From positions 5,858,001 to 5,922,000 of the forward strand of contig NZ_CP022529.1 of assembly GCF_002237595.1 (NCBI RefSeq): 64,000 bases of DNA, in the 5' to 3' direction. Under the pieces are notes generated by a model. It was not told the origin of the DNA. It searched no databases and worked only from the letters and a program-made list of their open reading frames with translations. Below are positions 50,231 through 58,968 of the stretch, one piece after another. Position numbers and translations under genes: made by a program. Origin of the DNA: Labrenzia sp. VG12. Its GTDB lineage: Bacteria > Pseudomonadota > Alphaproteobacteria > Rhizobiales > Stappiaceae. The number at the start of each line of letters is the position of its first letter. Positions within the stretch are counted from its first letter, which is position 1.

Positions 50231-51789
50231 TGTCCCTGGCACTTCCCCTGGAGGGGCAGCCGACCGATCCCGCGCTTGAAGGGATCCTGAAAATCGCGAT
50301 CCTGGCTGTCGGTGGCCAGGGGGGCGGTGTGCTCACCAACTGGATCGAGGGATTGGCACGCGCTGAAGGTTATCACTGCCAGGCGACCAGCGTCGCCGGG
50401 GTGGCGCAAAGGACCGGGGCCACGATCTACTACATCGAAATGGCACCGGGAGACGTGGTCTCACCGGTCTTTTCGCTGGCTCCCTCAGCCGGTGACGTTG
50501 ACATCACCATCGCGGCGGAAATGATGGAAACGGGCCGCGCGATAATGCGGGGCTTCGTGACGCCGGATCGGACCACGCTGATCGCCTCCACCCATCGCAT
50601 GCTGGCGGTGTCGGAGAAAACCGTGCCCGGCGATGGCATGGCGTCCTCCGAAGAGGTGAAGGCCGCCGCTGAACTCGCCGCCCAGAAACTGGTCATGGCG
50701 GACATGGATGCAGCGGCGCTCAAGGTCGGGTCCGTGATTTCAGCATCGCTCTTCGGTGCGCTTGCCGGATCCGAGGCACTGCCGTTCAGGCGGGAAGCCT
50801 TCGAAGAGGCTATTCGCGCCGGTGGCAAGGGCGTTGAGGCCAGCCTGCGTGCCTTCGCGGCCGGCTACGAGCTGGCCAGGAAGGGCGAGCCCGAGCAGCC
50901 GGAAGAGAAAACCGCACCGGAACCGCAGATCCTCGAACCGACCGGGCCGGAGAAAAGCCGTGCCGCCTATGCCAGTCTGCAAGCCCGGATTGTTGCGCTT
51001 CCCGAACCTGCCCAGGAGATGGCGCGTGCCGGGCTGCAAAAAGTGGTCGATTTTCAGGATGTAGCTTATGGCAGCGAATATCTGGACCGGCTGGAGGCTC
51101 TGGTTCGGCAGGATGATGCAGAGCATGGCTTCGAGCTTTCAAGGGAAGCTGCCAAATACATTGCCAATGCGATGGCCTATGACGACGTCATTCGCGTTGC
51201 CGACCTGAAAACACGGCCGCAGCGTTTCGAACGCATCAATCAGGAAATGCGGATCGACGATGGCAAGCTGCTGCGTCTGACGGACTATCTTCATCCACGT
51301 GCCGAAGAGATCGTTGGCCTGTTGCCGGTCAAGCTGGGCAGTCGGCTGGAGCGCGACCCGGCCTGGATGGCGCGCATCGACCGCTGGTTCAACCGCGGCA
51401 GGCGAATGCGCGCCGACGGATTGCGTGGTTTCGCGATGCTGTACATCCTTGGCGGCATGCGCGGTTGGCGCCTCAAGACCCTGCGCCATAAAATGGAGCA
51501 GGACCACCTGGAGGACTGGCTCAAGATGGTGTCCGGTTATCTGCCGGACCGCTACGCCATGGCCGTTGAAATTCTGAAATGCCGCCGTCTGATCAAGGGC
51601 TATTCCGACACCCATGCCAGAGGTCTTTCAAAGTTCGACAAGGTGCTGGCCGGCGCGCGGATGGTGGAAAGCCGCGAGGATGGGCCGGTATGGGTAGCGC
51701 GTTTGCGGGAGGCCGCGTTGAAGGACGAGAAGGGCACCGATCTCGACGGCGCCTTGAAGACCGTGGCGAGTTTTGCAGAAGTAGAGTAA
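50230..51789 (+). CDS. Indolepyruvate oxidoreductase-like beta subunit with C-terminal extension (IorB-like)
   Basis: 519 residues, overlapping iorA-like by one base (TGATG). The first 190 residues are the gamma/beta domain of 2-oxoacid oxidoreductases (ILAVGGQGGGVLTNWIEGLA; TSVAGVAQRTGATIYYIEM). Standard IorB is about 200 residues; the other 300 are the helical DUF6537-type extension seen in aerobic proteobacterial homologs, of unknown role. Ends the operon. Confidence 0.88.
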   Translation: MSLALPLEGQPTDPALEGILKIAILAVGGQGGGVLTNWIEGLARAEGYHCQATSVAGVAQRTGATIYYIEMAPGDVVSPVFSLAPSAGDVDITIAAEMMETGRAIMRGFVTPDRTTLIASTHRMLAVSEKTVPGDGMASSEEVKAAAELAAQKLVMADMDAAALKVGSVISASLFGALAGSEALPFRREAFEEAIRAGGKGVEASLRAFAAGYELARKGEPEQPEEKTAPEPQILEPTGPEKSRAAYASLQARIVALPEPAQEMARAGLQKVVDFQDVAYGSEYLDRLEALVRQDDAEHGFELSREAAKYIANAMAYDDVIRVADLKTRPQRFERINQEMRIDDGKLLRLTDYLHPRAEEIVGLLPVKLGSRLERDPAWMARIDRWFNRGRRMRADGLRGFAMLYILGGMRGWRLKTLRHKMEQDHLEDWLKMVSGYLPDRYAMAVEILKCRRLIKGYSDTHARGLSKFDKVLAGARMVESREDGPVWVARLREAALKDEKGTDLDGALKTVASFAEVE

Positions 51790-52122
51790 GGCCTTTTCCA
51801 TCGTCATCCCGGTCAGTGCTTTGCCTGACCGGGGTGCGGTAGAAGGGGAGTTGGTGTGTGTGGCCGATCCTTCGAGACGGGCCGTCGGCCCTCCTCAGGA
51901 TGAGGTTTCAGTTTGTGGAACAGCCTGCTCAATCCGGCAAATGCAGCTTCACACGAATGAGTGTTGCTCTCTTAAGCAACCGAGGGCTGCTGTTCACTCC
52001 AGCCTCATCCTGAGGAGCCGCTTTAGCGGCGTCTCGAAGGATCGGCGCTTTACCCCGGGCTCTTTGAGAGGCAGCCCCGAGGGGGGCTCTGCGGTACCCA
52101 AACAGAAAGTTGCGGAGCAACC
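51790..52122. repeat. Intergenic block of interspersed palindromes (families 1 and 2)
   Basis: 333 bases between convergent genes and no coding potential. It holds a short family 2 copy, GTCATCCCGGTCAG...CTGACCGGGGTG (51803-51836), and two family 1 copies in opposite orientation: ATCCTTCGAGACGGGCC...CTCAGGATGA at 51867-51903 and TCATCCTGAGGAGCCGC...CGAAGGAT at 52005-52042. The pair could fold as one large cruciform across about 100 bases. Confidence 0.8.
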
Positions 52123-53262
52123 TCAAACGGCAGCGCTCACCGATGATTTCAGAACCTCGAGCACTTCCCGGCAGGCCTCTTCCGTCGTCTGGACGCCCGG
52201 AGACAAGCGCAGTGTGGCGCCGCGCGTGTCGGCGGAAAAGCCGGCCCTGCCAAGATCGTCCAGTGCACGGCCTGCCTCCGCGTCAGCGCCGAGCGAAATC
52301 ATCAGGCTGCCACCGCGCTCCTGTTCAGCGCGCGGCGTGAGAAGCTTCAGTCCGATGTCGTCAATGCCGGCAATCAGCAGATCCGAAAGACGCCTGTTAT
52401 GTGCCAGGATGGCATCTGTGTCGGCATCCCTGTGCCACTTGAGCGCCGGGACCGTTGCAGCAGCGGGCAAAATGGCCGGCGTGCCATTGTCGAAGCGCCG
52501 GATATCCGGCGCGTAGTCGAAGGCGTCGATGTCCCAGTTGAACGGGTTGTCCTGGCTGAACCAGCCGCGCAGCTCCGGCTTGCACTCCGGGATCAGATCC
52601 GGGTGAACATAGAACGCGCCTGCGCCTGGTGTACCGCACATCCATTTCAGGCTGGTCGAGACGGCAAAATCAACCTCGGGCGCCGCGACCGAGAAAGGCA
52701 GCAATCCAGCGGCCTGGGTGATGTCGACGCCGATCAGACTGCCCTTGGCGCGTCCATGAGACACGAGATTTTCCAGGTTGACCCGGTGCGAAGTTGTCGA
52801 ACTGACCCAGGTGATCAGGGCAAAGGCAACGTCACTGTCCCATTCGGCAATCATGTCCTCGTCGGCGACCCAATCCGCCCCCTGGCGCGCCCGAACTGTG
52901 ACCAGGTCAAAATCGAAGCGATCCTGCAGGCGGGTCAGGAGAAAATGGTTTGACGGAAAGCAGTCTTCCCCCACCAGTACCTTTTGACCCTTGAGCCGAT
53001 TTTCGGGCAGGGCGGTCAGAAACATGTGCACGCCTTGCGTGACATTCTCGCAGGTCGTGACCGATCCGGACGGTGCGCCAAGCAGCTGTCGCCAAAGATC
53101 AATGAACTCTGCGCGCTTGCCCAGAAGATAAGGCCATTGCCGGTCGTTTGAGGCGCTCCACACTGCACCAAGGTCTGTCATTGCTGCAGCGAGATCCGCT
53201 TCCTTCTCCGGATACTGGCCAATCGAATGATAGAGGAAATAGCCGTCTTTTCTGGTGCTCAT
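52123..53262 (-). CDS. Kynureninase-like PLP enzyme (aminotransferase class V fold)
   Basis: 379 residues. PLP-binding features of the class V/kynureninase group: VTTCENVTQGVHMFL, the aspartate in GSLIGVDITQAAG, and the Schiff-base lysine in STSLKWMCGTPGAGAFYV. True kynureninases cut kynurenine to anthranilate and alanine. Length is slightly short (usual about 400-420), so the reaction may differ. ATG 53262 follows GGGGGATC. It faces the GntR gene across a 234-base region with two GTATAC sites. Confidence 0.8.
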   Translation of the reverse strand: MSTRKDGYFLYHSIGQYPEKEADLAAAMTDLGAVWSASNDRQWPYLLGKRAEFIDLWRQLLGAPSGSVTTCENVTQGVHMFLTALPENRLKGQKVLVGEDCFPSNHFLLTRLQDRFDFDLVTVRARQGADWVADEDMIAEWDSDVAFALITWVSSTTSHRVNLENLVSHGRAKGSLIGVDITQAAGLLPFSVAAPEVDFAVSTSLKWMCGTPGAGAFYVHPDLIPECKPELRGWFSQDNPFNWDIDAFDYAPDIRRFDNGTPAILPAAATVPALKWHRDADTDAILAHNRRLSDLLIAGIDDIGLKLLTPRAEQERGGSLMISLGADAEAGRALDDLGRAGFSADTRGATLRLSPGVQTTEEACREVLEVLKSSVSAAV

Positions 53263-53356
53263 GATCCCCCCGATGGTTCCGCCGCTATTTGGTTGTCACG
53301 CCGTTCGAATTCGACGTCATGGGCGTTGTTAAGACTGTTGACCCGTAGGGGATTAT

Positions 53357-53463
53357 TCGTATACAATTTTGACAATAGTTCAAGCTTAAAGGATTTCAGG
53401 TTTGCGATTTTTGGCTGAAATTAAAGGTCGAAGCCACGGACTCCTGACTTTTACTGTATACGG
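53357..53463. promoter_or_regulatory. Two GTATAC operator-like sites between kynureninase-like gene and gntR
   Basis: TCGTATACAA at 53357-53366 and CTGTATACGG at 53454-53463. Many FCD-type GntR regulators bind TTGTATACAA-like palindromes. The second site lies 33 bases before the gntR ATG, fitting autoregulation; the first could control the kynureninase-like gene. Confidence 0.55.
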
Positions 53464-53496
53464 TTTTGCGCCTGACTTGATGAAAGCTAGCTGGTT

Positions 53497-54204
53497 ATGA
53501 CATCCAACAAAGCCGACCCGGCGCCTTCAAGCGGGCAAAGCACCAGCGCTCAGATCCATGACGTTCTGATGGGGCGCATTCAGCGCGGTGAACTGGTGCA
53601 GGGCGTGCGTTTGGTCGACACGGCCGTTGCGGCGGAGTTTGGTGTCTCGCGCATGCCTGCCCGGGATGCCCTGATGCGTCTGGCGCATGAGGGCTATCTG
53701 GAGCCGACGACGCGCGGGTTTGTCCTTCCGCGGCTCGATCATCAGGAAATTCTCGAGATTTTTGATCTGCGCCGGCTGCTGGAACCCCGTGCGGCGGCTC
53801 TGGCGGCGCAGGCGTTCTCGGAAACGGAGCTGGCCGCGCTGGGTGAAACGCTGAACGACGCGCGGTCCGCCATGGCGGTGGGAGACGCGGAGCGGCTGTT
53901 TCGCGCCTGTGAGATATTCCGAAACGGCTGGATCGATGCGGTGCCGAACGGTTCCTTGCGCAAGGCCCTGCAGCGCTACATGACCCAGGTCCAGGCTGTG
54001 CGCCTGATGACCTTTGCCGATGGCGACAATCACCCGCTGATCGTCGAAGGCAATGCGCGTCTCTACGAGGCTTTCTGCCGCCGGGATGCCGTGGCCGCGT
54101 CCGACAGAATTCTACGCTTCGTCTTTGATGGCGAGGCAGCCTATCTCGCCGCCCATGAGGCGGCACAAAAAGACAAAGCCGCTGCACCTGCCAAGGCAGG
54201 GTGA
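53497..54204 (+). CDS. GntR-family regulator (FCD subgroup)
   Basis: 235 residues. Winged HTH (LVQGVRLVDTAVAAEFGVSRMPARDALMRLAHEGYL, in part) followed by an FCD helical domain. It is the first gene of a unit with the VOC-cupin protein and the ABC importer, overlapping the frame edge of the next gene. Control by its own ligand at 53357-53463 is inferred. Confidence 0.85.
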   Translation: MTSNKADPAPSSGQSTSAQIHDVLMGRIQRGELVQGVRLVDTAVAAEFGVSRMPARDALMRLAHEGYLEPTTRGFVLPRLDHQEILEIFDLRRLLEPRAAALAAQAFSETELAALGETLNDARSAMAVGDAERLFRACEIFRNGWIDAVPNGSLRKALQRYMTQVQAVRLMTFADGDNHPLIVEGNARLYEAFCRRDAVAASDRILRFVFDGEAAYLAAHEAAQKDKAAAPAKAG

Positions 54205-54230
54205 CAAGGGGATCGAAGGGGGAGAGCGAC

Positions 54231-55358
54231 ATGACGGAAACCCGTGCCGAGATACGATTGCCGACCGAAGACCTGGCGAAGGACCTGCCGTTCTTCACCA
54301 GGGTTCTGAAGATGCGGCTGGACATGATCTATCCGGCCGACAATCCGGAAATCGCGGTCTTTTCAGGTCACGGCCTGCGTGTTCGGGTCGAAAAAGGAGC
54401 GCCGGAAGGTCCGGGGACCTTGCGAATTCTGACCGAAGACCCGGATGGTTTTGCCGATGGAGACCGGTTGCTGGTCGCGCCCAATGGCACGCGTGTTGAA
54501 ATCGATGAACTGAACCCGCCGTTGGTTCTGCCGGAGACCGAGCACGCCTTTGTGGTGCGCCGGTTGGCGGACCAGGCTCCCTGGGTGATCGGGCGCGCAG
54601 GCATGGAATACCGCGATCTGGTGCCGACACGGCTGGGTGGTGCGATGATCGCATCGCATATCCGGGTGCCGGATGGTCCTGTGCCGGACATGGTCCATTT
54701 CCACAAGGTTGGGTTTCAGCTGATCTTCTGCGTGCGTGGCTGGGTGGATGTTCTTTACGAAGACCAGGGCGGCATGCGCCGGCTGACGGCCGGGGACTGT
54801 TTCATCCAGCCGCCGGAAATCCGCCACCGGGTCATGCATGCGGCGGACGGGATCGAGGTGGTCGAGATCGGCGTTCCGGCGGAGCACATTACCGAAATCG
54901 ATCACGACATGACCCTGCCGACGCCGCATGAGCGTCCCGACCGGGAATGGCAGGGCCAGAAATTCGTGCATAATCTGGCAAAGGACGGCACGTTCAGGCC
55001 GTTTCGCGTACCGGGCTTCGAGGCGCGGGACACGACCATTTGCGACAACACCCAGGGTGTCGCCTCCGTAATGGTGGCGCGGCCGACGGGGGAAGAGGCC
55101 CCCTGGACGCGCCATCACGGCGACATTCTGTTCAACTTTGTGCTGGCAGGCGAGATGACCCTTGAGGGCGAGGGCAAAGACCCTTTCCGCCTGACTGCCG
55201 GAGACGCCTTTGTGATCCCGCCGAAACTGGCGACCAGATACACGGGCGCAACGACCGACCTTGAGCTGCTGGAAGTCAGTTTGCCGGGCCGGTTCGAGAC
55301 GGAAATCCTGCAGGAAGAAAGTTTGCCGAGGAGGAATGAGCAAACCGTGCAGGCGTGA
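54231..55358 (+). CDS. VOC-like domain fused to a bicupin, function unknown
   Basis: 375 residues from ATG 54231 (GGGGGAGAG upstream). The first 65 residues read like a glyoxalase/VOC half-domain (IRLPTEDLAKDLPFFTRVLKMRLDMIYPADNPEIAVFSGHG, in part). Two cupin barrels follow: the first has MVHFHKVGFQLIFCVRGWVDV with a HxH pair but Gln at the usual Glu position; the second (RHHGDILFNFVLAGEM) keeps only partial metal ligands. It could be a dioxygenase or isomerase for an aromatic or sugar-acid ligand; I cannot assign it. Downstream of gntR and upstream of the importer genes. Confidence 0.7.
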   Translation: MTETRAEIRLPTEDLAKDLPFFTRVLKMRLDMIYPADNPEIAVFSGHGLRVRVEKGAPEGPGTLRILTEDPDGFADGDRLLVAPNGTRVEIDELNPPLVLPETEHAFVVRRLADQAPWVIGRAGMEYRDLVPTRLGGAMIASHIRVPDGPVPDMVHFHKVGFQLIFCVRGWVDVLYEDQGGMRRLTAGDCFIQPPEIRHRVMHAADGIEVVEIGVPAEHITEIDHDMTLPTPHERPDREWQGQKFVHNLAKDGTFRPFRVPGFEARDTTICDNTQGVASVMVARPTGEEAPWTRHHGDILFNFVLAGEMTLEGEGKDPFRLTAGDAFVIPPKLATRYTGATTDLELLEVSLPGRFETEILQEESLPRRNEQTVQA

Positions 55359-55388
55359 ACGAGCAAGTGTGTAAGAGGGGATGACAGC

Positions 55389-56591
55389 ATGAACAGACTG
55401 ATGACTTTCGTGGCAGCCGCTGCCCTGATGGGGGCCGGTACTGCGGCTCAGGCCGATGACACCAAGATCGGCATCCTGATGGACATTACCGGACCGATTG
55501 CCAACTTCATTCCGCCGCTCCAGAACGCGGCCAACCTCGCGGTCAAGCATGTCAACGACCAGGGTGGCCTGCTGGGTGGCAACGCTGTCGCGGTTTATGG
55601 CGACACCACCGGCACCGCCCAGGGTGCGGTGGATGCCGCGCAGAAACTCGTCAACATCGAGAACGTACCTATTGTCATGGGCTCCTTGATGTCGGGCACC
55701 ACGATTGCAGCGGCTGAAGCGGCGATCATTCCGGCCGGCGTCGCCCAGATCTCGCCGACGGCAACGTCACCGGCCATGACCGACCTGCAAGACGATGGCC
55801 TGGTCTTCCGCATTGTGCCCTCCGACAATTATCAGGGGGAAATCCTGGCCAAGATGGTTCTGGAAGAAGGCCTGAACAATGTCGCGCTCACCTATGTCAA
55901 CAACGACTATGGCGTCGGCATCGGCCAGACCTTCCAGGCCGCCTATGAAGCCGCGGGCGGCAAGATCACCGCAGCCAACAAACACGAGGAAAAGAAGGAC
56001 TCCTATCGCTCGGAACTGGCAAGTCTCGCCAAGGGAGAGCCGGAAGCACTCGTGGTGATCGCCTATGCCGGCGATAGTGGCGGCAAGATCGTGCGCCAGG
56101 CGATTGAAGGCGGGCTATTCACCAAGTTCGTCGGCACCGACGGTCTGCGGGATGAGCTCCTGATTGAAAATGTCGGAGCGGACGCGTTGAAGACCTCTTT
56201 CTTCTCCTCGCCGACGTCACCGGCGGAAAATCCGGCCCAGAAGACCCTGCATGATGCCTTCAACGCCGAATATGGCGAAGGCGCGGACAAGGCGTTTGTC
56301 GACCAGACCTATGATGCAACCTTCCTGGCGTTGCTGGCGATTGAAAAGGCCGGCTCCACCGATCGTGCGGCCATGGCTCAGGCCCTGCGGGATGTTGCCA
56401 TGGCACCGGGTGAAAAGGTTGGTCCGGGTGAATGGGAAAAGGCCGTCGCGCTGATCAAGGCCGGCAAGGACATCGACTATGACGGTGCCAGCGGTGCTGC
56501 CGAGTTCGACGCCAATGGCGATGTCGGCGGTTACATAGGCAAGTTCGTCGTCGATGGCGATGGCTACAAGCAGATCGCGATTGTCGAATAA
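55389..56591 (+). CDS. Branched-chain amino-acid-type ABC substrate-binding protein (LivK-like)
   Basis: 400 residues with a signal peptide (MTFVAAAALMGAGTAAQA) and the Leu/Ile/Val-binding fold (IGILMDITGPIANF; NLAVKHVNDQGGLLGG; VNNDYGVGIGQTF). Such proteins bind a wide range of carboxylates and aromatic acids besides amino acids. First of five importer genes. Confidence 0.92.
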   Translation: MNRLMTFVAAAALMGAGTAAQADDTKIGILMDITGPIANFIPPLQNAANLAVKHVNDQGGLLGGNAVAVYGDTTGTAQGAVDAAQKLVNIENVPIVMGSLMSGTTIAAAEAAIIPAGVAQISPTATSPAMTDLQDDGLVFRIVPSDNYQGEILAKMVLEEGLNNVALTYVNNDYGVGIGQTFQAAYEAAGGKITAANKHEEKKDSYRSELASLAKGEPEALVVIAYAGDSGGKIVRQAIEGGLFTKFVGTDGLRDELLIENVGADALKTSFFSSPTSPAENPAQKTLHDAFNAEYGEGADKAFVDQTYDATFLALLAIEKAGSTDRAAMAQALRDVAMAPGEKVGPGEWEKAVALIKAGKDIDYDGASGAAEFDANGDVGGYIGKFVVDGDGYKQIAIVE

Positions 56592-56594
56592 CTC

Positions 56595-57368
56595 GTGATC
56601 CAGCTGGACAAGATCTGCGTCGATTTCGGCGGTTTGCGGGCGGTTGACCAGGCAAGCTTCGACATCGGCGCAGGCCGCATCACCGGTCTGATCGGGCCCA
56701 ATGGTGCGGGCAAGACAACGGCCTTCAACGTCATTGCCGGGGCGATCCGGCCCAGTTCCGGCCGGGTGCTGCTGGAAGGGCACGACATCACGCGGCTGAA
56801 ACCCCACGAGCGGGCAGCGGCGGGCCTCGCGCGCACGTTCCAGATCCCGCATGAATTCGACCGGCTCTCGGTGCTTGAAAACCTGATGGCAGCGGCGGCC
56901 GCGCCCGAGGGGGAAAATGTCTTCAATGTCGTTTTCCGGCGCGGCCGTTTTGCCGCCGAGGAGCGGGCGGTCTATGACCGGGCGCGCGAAACGATCAAGC
57001 TCCTGGAACTGGAACATGTCATTGACGAGCAGGCCGGCAACCTGTCGGGCGGGCAGAAGAAACTCGTCGAGCTTGGCCGGGCCCTGATGCGTGATCCCAA
57101 GATCATCCTGCTGGATGAAATCGGCGCCGGCATCAACCGGACGCTGCTGGGCAAACTGGCGGACAAGATCCTGATGCTGAACCGGGAGCGGGGGCTCACC
57201 TTCTGCCTGATCGAACACGATCTCGACTATGTCTCGAAGCTTTGCGACCACGTTCTGGTCATGGCCCAGGGCACCCTGTTGACCGAGGGAACGGTGGAAG
57301 ACGTGCGCAACGACGAGCGCGTGATCGAAGCCTATTTCGGCGGCGGCAAATACGAGGTCCAGATATGA
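56595..57368 (+). CDS. ABC transporter ATP-binding protein, LivG-like
   Basis: 257 residues from GTG 56595, four bases after the binding protein. Walker A (GPNGAGKTT), signature LSGGQKKLVELGRAL, Walker B (IILLDEIGAGINRT). Walker B is followed by IGAG in place of the common PAAG. Overlaps the next gene as ATGA. Confidence 0.92.
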   Translation: MIQLDKICVDFGGLRAVDQASFDIGAGRITGLIGPNGAGKTTAFNVIAGAIRPSSGRVLLEGHDITRLKPHERAAAGLARTFQIPHEFDRLSVLENLMAAAAAPEGENVFNVVFRRGRFAAEERAVYDRARETIKLLELEHVIDEQAGNLSGGQKKLVELGRALMRDPKIILLDEIGAGINRTLLGKLADKILMLNRERGLTFCLIEHDLDYVSKLCDHVLVMAQGTLLTEGTVEDVRNDERVIEAYFGGGKYEVQI

Positions 57369-58081
57369 CGGAGCAGCTGACGGTTATGGGGGTGACCGCC
57401 GGCTACGGTGGCCCTCCGATCATCGAGGACATTTCTCTGGCGGTCGAGCCTGGCGAGATTGCCGTCATTCTGGGGCCGAACGGGGCAGGCAAGTCGACCT
57501 TGCTGAAGACAATCTTTGCGCTGACAGAACTCTCTGCAGGGTCGATCCGTCTTGGAGACAGGGACCTCACCGGTGCCAAAACCTCGGCGCTTGTGCCGCT
57601 GGGCGTTTCAGCGGTGCCCCAATCCAAAAACGTGTTTGCGACCATGTCGGTTGCCGAGAACCTGGATGTCGGGACCTATGCCGCGCCGCCGAAAGACAAG
57701 GGAGCGACACTCGACAAGGTGCTGACCCTGTTTCCGGACCTGAGGGACAAGCTCAAACAGCCTGCTGGGGAACTCTCGGGCGGTCAGCGCCAGATGGTCG
57801 CCATGGGCCGCGCCCTCATGTGCGAGCCCAAGCTGGTCCTTCTGGACGAACCCACGGCGGGTCTTTCCCCCGCTTATCTGGAGCGGATCTTCGATCTGCT
57901 GCTCGACATTCGCAAAACCGGGATCACGATCTTGATGGTGGAACAGAACGCGCGCCAGGCGCTTCAGATTGCCGATCATGGCCATATTCTGGTCGGGGGG
58001 CGCAATCACGTCAGCGGAACCGGACAGGAGCTTTTGGCTGACGAAAATGTCCGCCGTCTCTTTCTTGGAGGCGCGGCGTGA
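57365..58081 (+). CDS. ABC transporter ATP-binding protein, LivF-like
   Basis: 238 residues, start ATG 57365 overlapping the LivG stop. Walker A (GPNGAGKST), signature LSGGQRQMVAMGRAL, Walker B (LVLLDEPTAGLSPAY). The longer frame from 57242 lies inside livG and is not used. Confidence 0.92.
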   Translation: MTEQLTVMGVTAGYGGPPIIEDISLAVEPGEIAVILGPNGAGKSTLLKTIFALTELSAGSIRLGDRDLTGAKTSALVPLGVSAVPQSKNVFATMSVAENLDVGTYAAPPKDKGATLDKVLTLFPDLRDKLKQPAGELSGGQRQMVAMGRALMCEPKLVLLDEPTAGLSPAYLERIFDLLLDIRKTGITILMVEQNARQALQIADHGHILVGGRNHVSGTGQELLADENVRRLFLGGAA

Positions 58082-58968
58082 TCGAGTTCATCAATTTCTA
58101 TCTGTTTCCGGCGCTCACCATAGGCAGCATCTACGCGCTGGGCGCCGTCGGCATCTCGATGATTTTCGGGATCCTGCGCTTTGCCCATTTTGCCCATGGC
58201 GATCTGATGACGCTCGGCACCTACGGGATCCTGGCGGCCGCGGCCGTCATGCCGGTCAATCCGCTGTTGCTGATCCCCTTTGGTATGGCCCTGACGATTG
58301 TCTCCGCGCTTTTTGTCGACCGCTATTTCTACCAGCCGCTCAGGTCCCTGCCGACGATCTACACGGTGATTTCCTCCTTTGGCATTGCGCTTGTGTTCCG
58401 GTCCGTCATCCAGCTTGTCTGGGGCTCTGAAAACCAGGTGTTTTCATCCGGCGTGAAGCCGCCACTGGTCTTGTTCGACACGATAAGGGTGTCCGTGTTG
58501 CATCTGCAGGCAATTGTGGCGACAGCGGTCATTGCCGTGCTGCTGCATTTTTTCCTGACCATGACCCGCACCGGACGGTCCATGCGCGCGGTGGCCGATG
58601 ATCCCGAACTGGCTGAAGTCTCGGGCCTGGATACGGCAAAGGTGGTGCGCTGGACCTGGATCATCGGTGCGGCCCTGGCGGCGGTTGCTGGCGCGTTTGC
58701 CGCATTGAACACCAGTGCGCATCCCAATCTCGGCTGGAACCTGCTTCTGCCGATGTTTGCCGCGGCGATCCTGGGCGGGATCGGCAAGCCCATGGGGGCA
58801 ATGGCCGGCGGCTTCATCATCGGTCTGGCCGAGGAGCTTTCCTCCTATCACTGGATCGGGGACGAGGCGCTGATCTCGCCGTCCTACAAAACCGCCGTGG
58901 CCTTCATCTGCATGATCGCGCTTCTGATCTTTAGGCCACAGGGCCTCTTCAAGGGGAGGCTGCTCTGA
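58078..58968 (+). CDS. Branched-chain amino-acid-type ABC permease, LivH-like
   Basis: 296 residues from GTG 58078 (GTGA overlap). About eight helices; FGILRFAHFAHGDLMTLGTYG and the AILGGIGKPMGAMAGGFIIGLAEEL loop are the LivH signatures. Confidence 0.92.
   Translation: MIEFINFYLFPALTIGSIYALGAVGISMIFGILRFAHFAHGDLMTLGTYGILAAAAVMPVNPLLLIPFGMALTIVSALFVDRYFYQPLRSLPTIYTVISSFGIALVFRSVIQLVWGSENQVFSSGVKPPLVLFDTIRVSVLHLQAIVATAVIAVLLHFFLTMTRTGRSMRAVADDPELAEVSGLDTAKVVRWTWIIGAALAAVAGAFAALNTSAHPNLGWNLLLPMFAAAILGGIGKPMGAMAGGFIIGLAEELSSYHWIGDEALISPSYKTAVAFICMIALLIFRPQGLFKGRLL

Noticed and set aside
57242..57364. Upstream extension of the LivF-like ATPase
   Set aside because: It lies inside the LivG-like gene in another frame; ATG 57365 gives the family N-terminus and a 4-base overlap.
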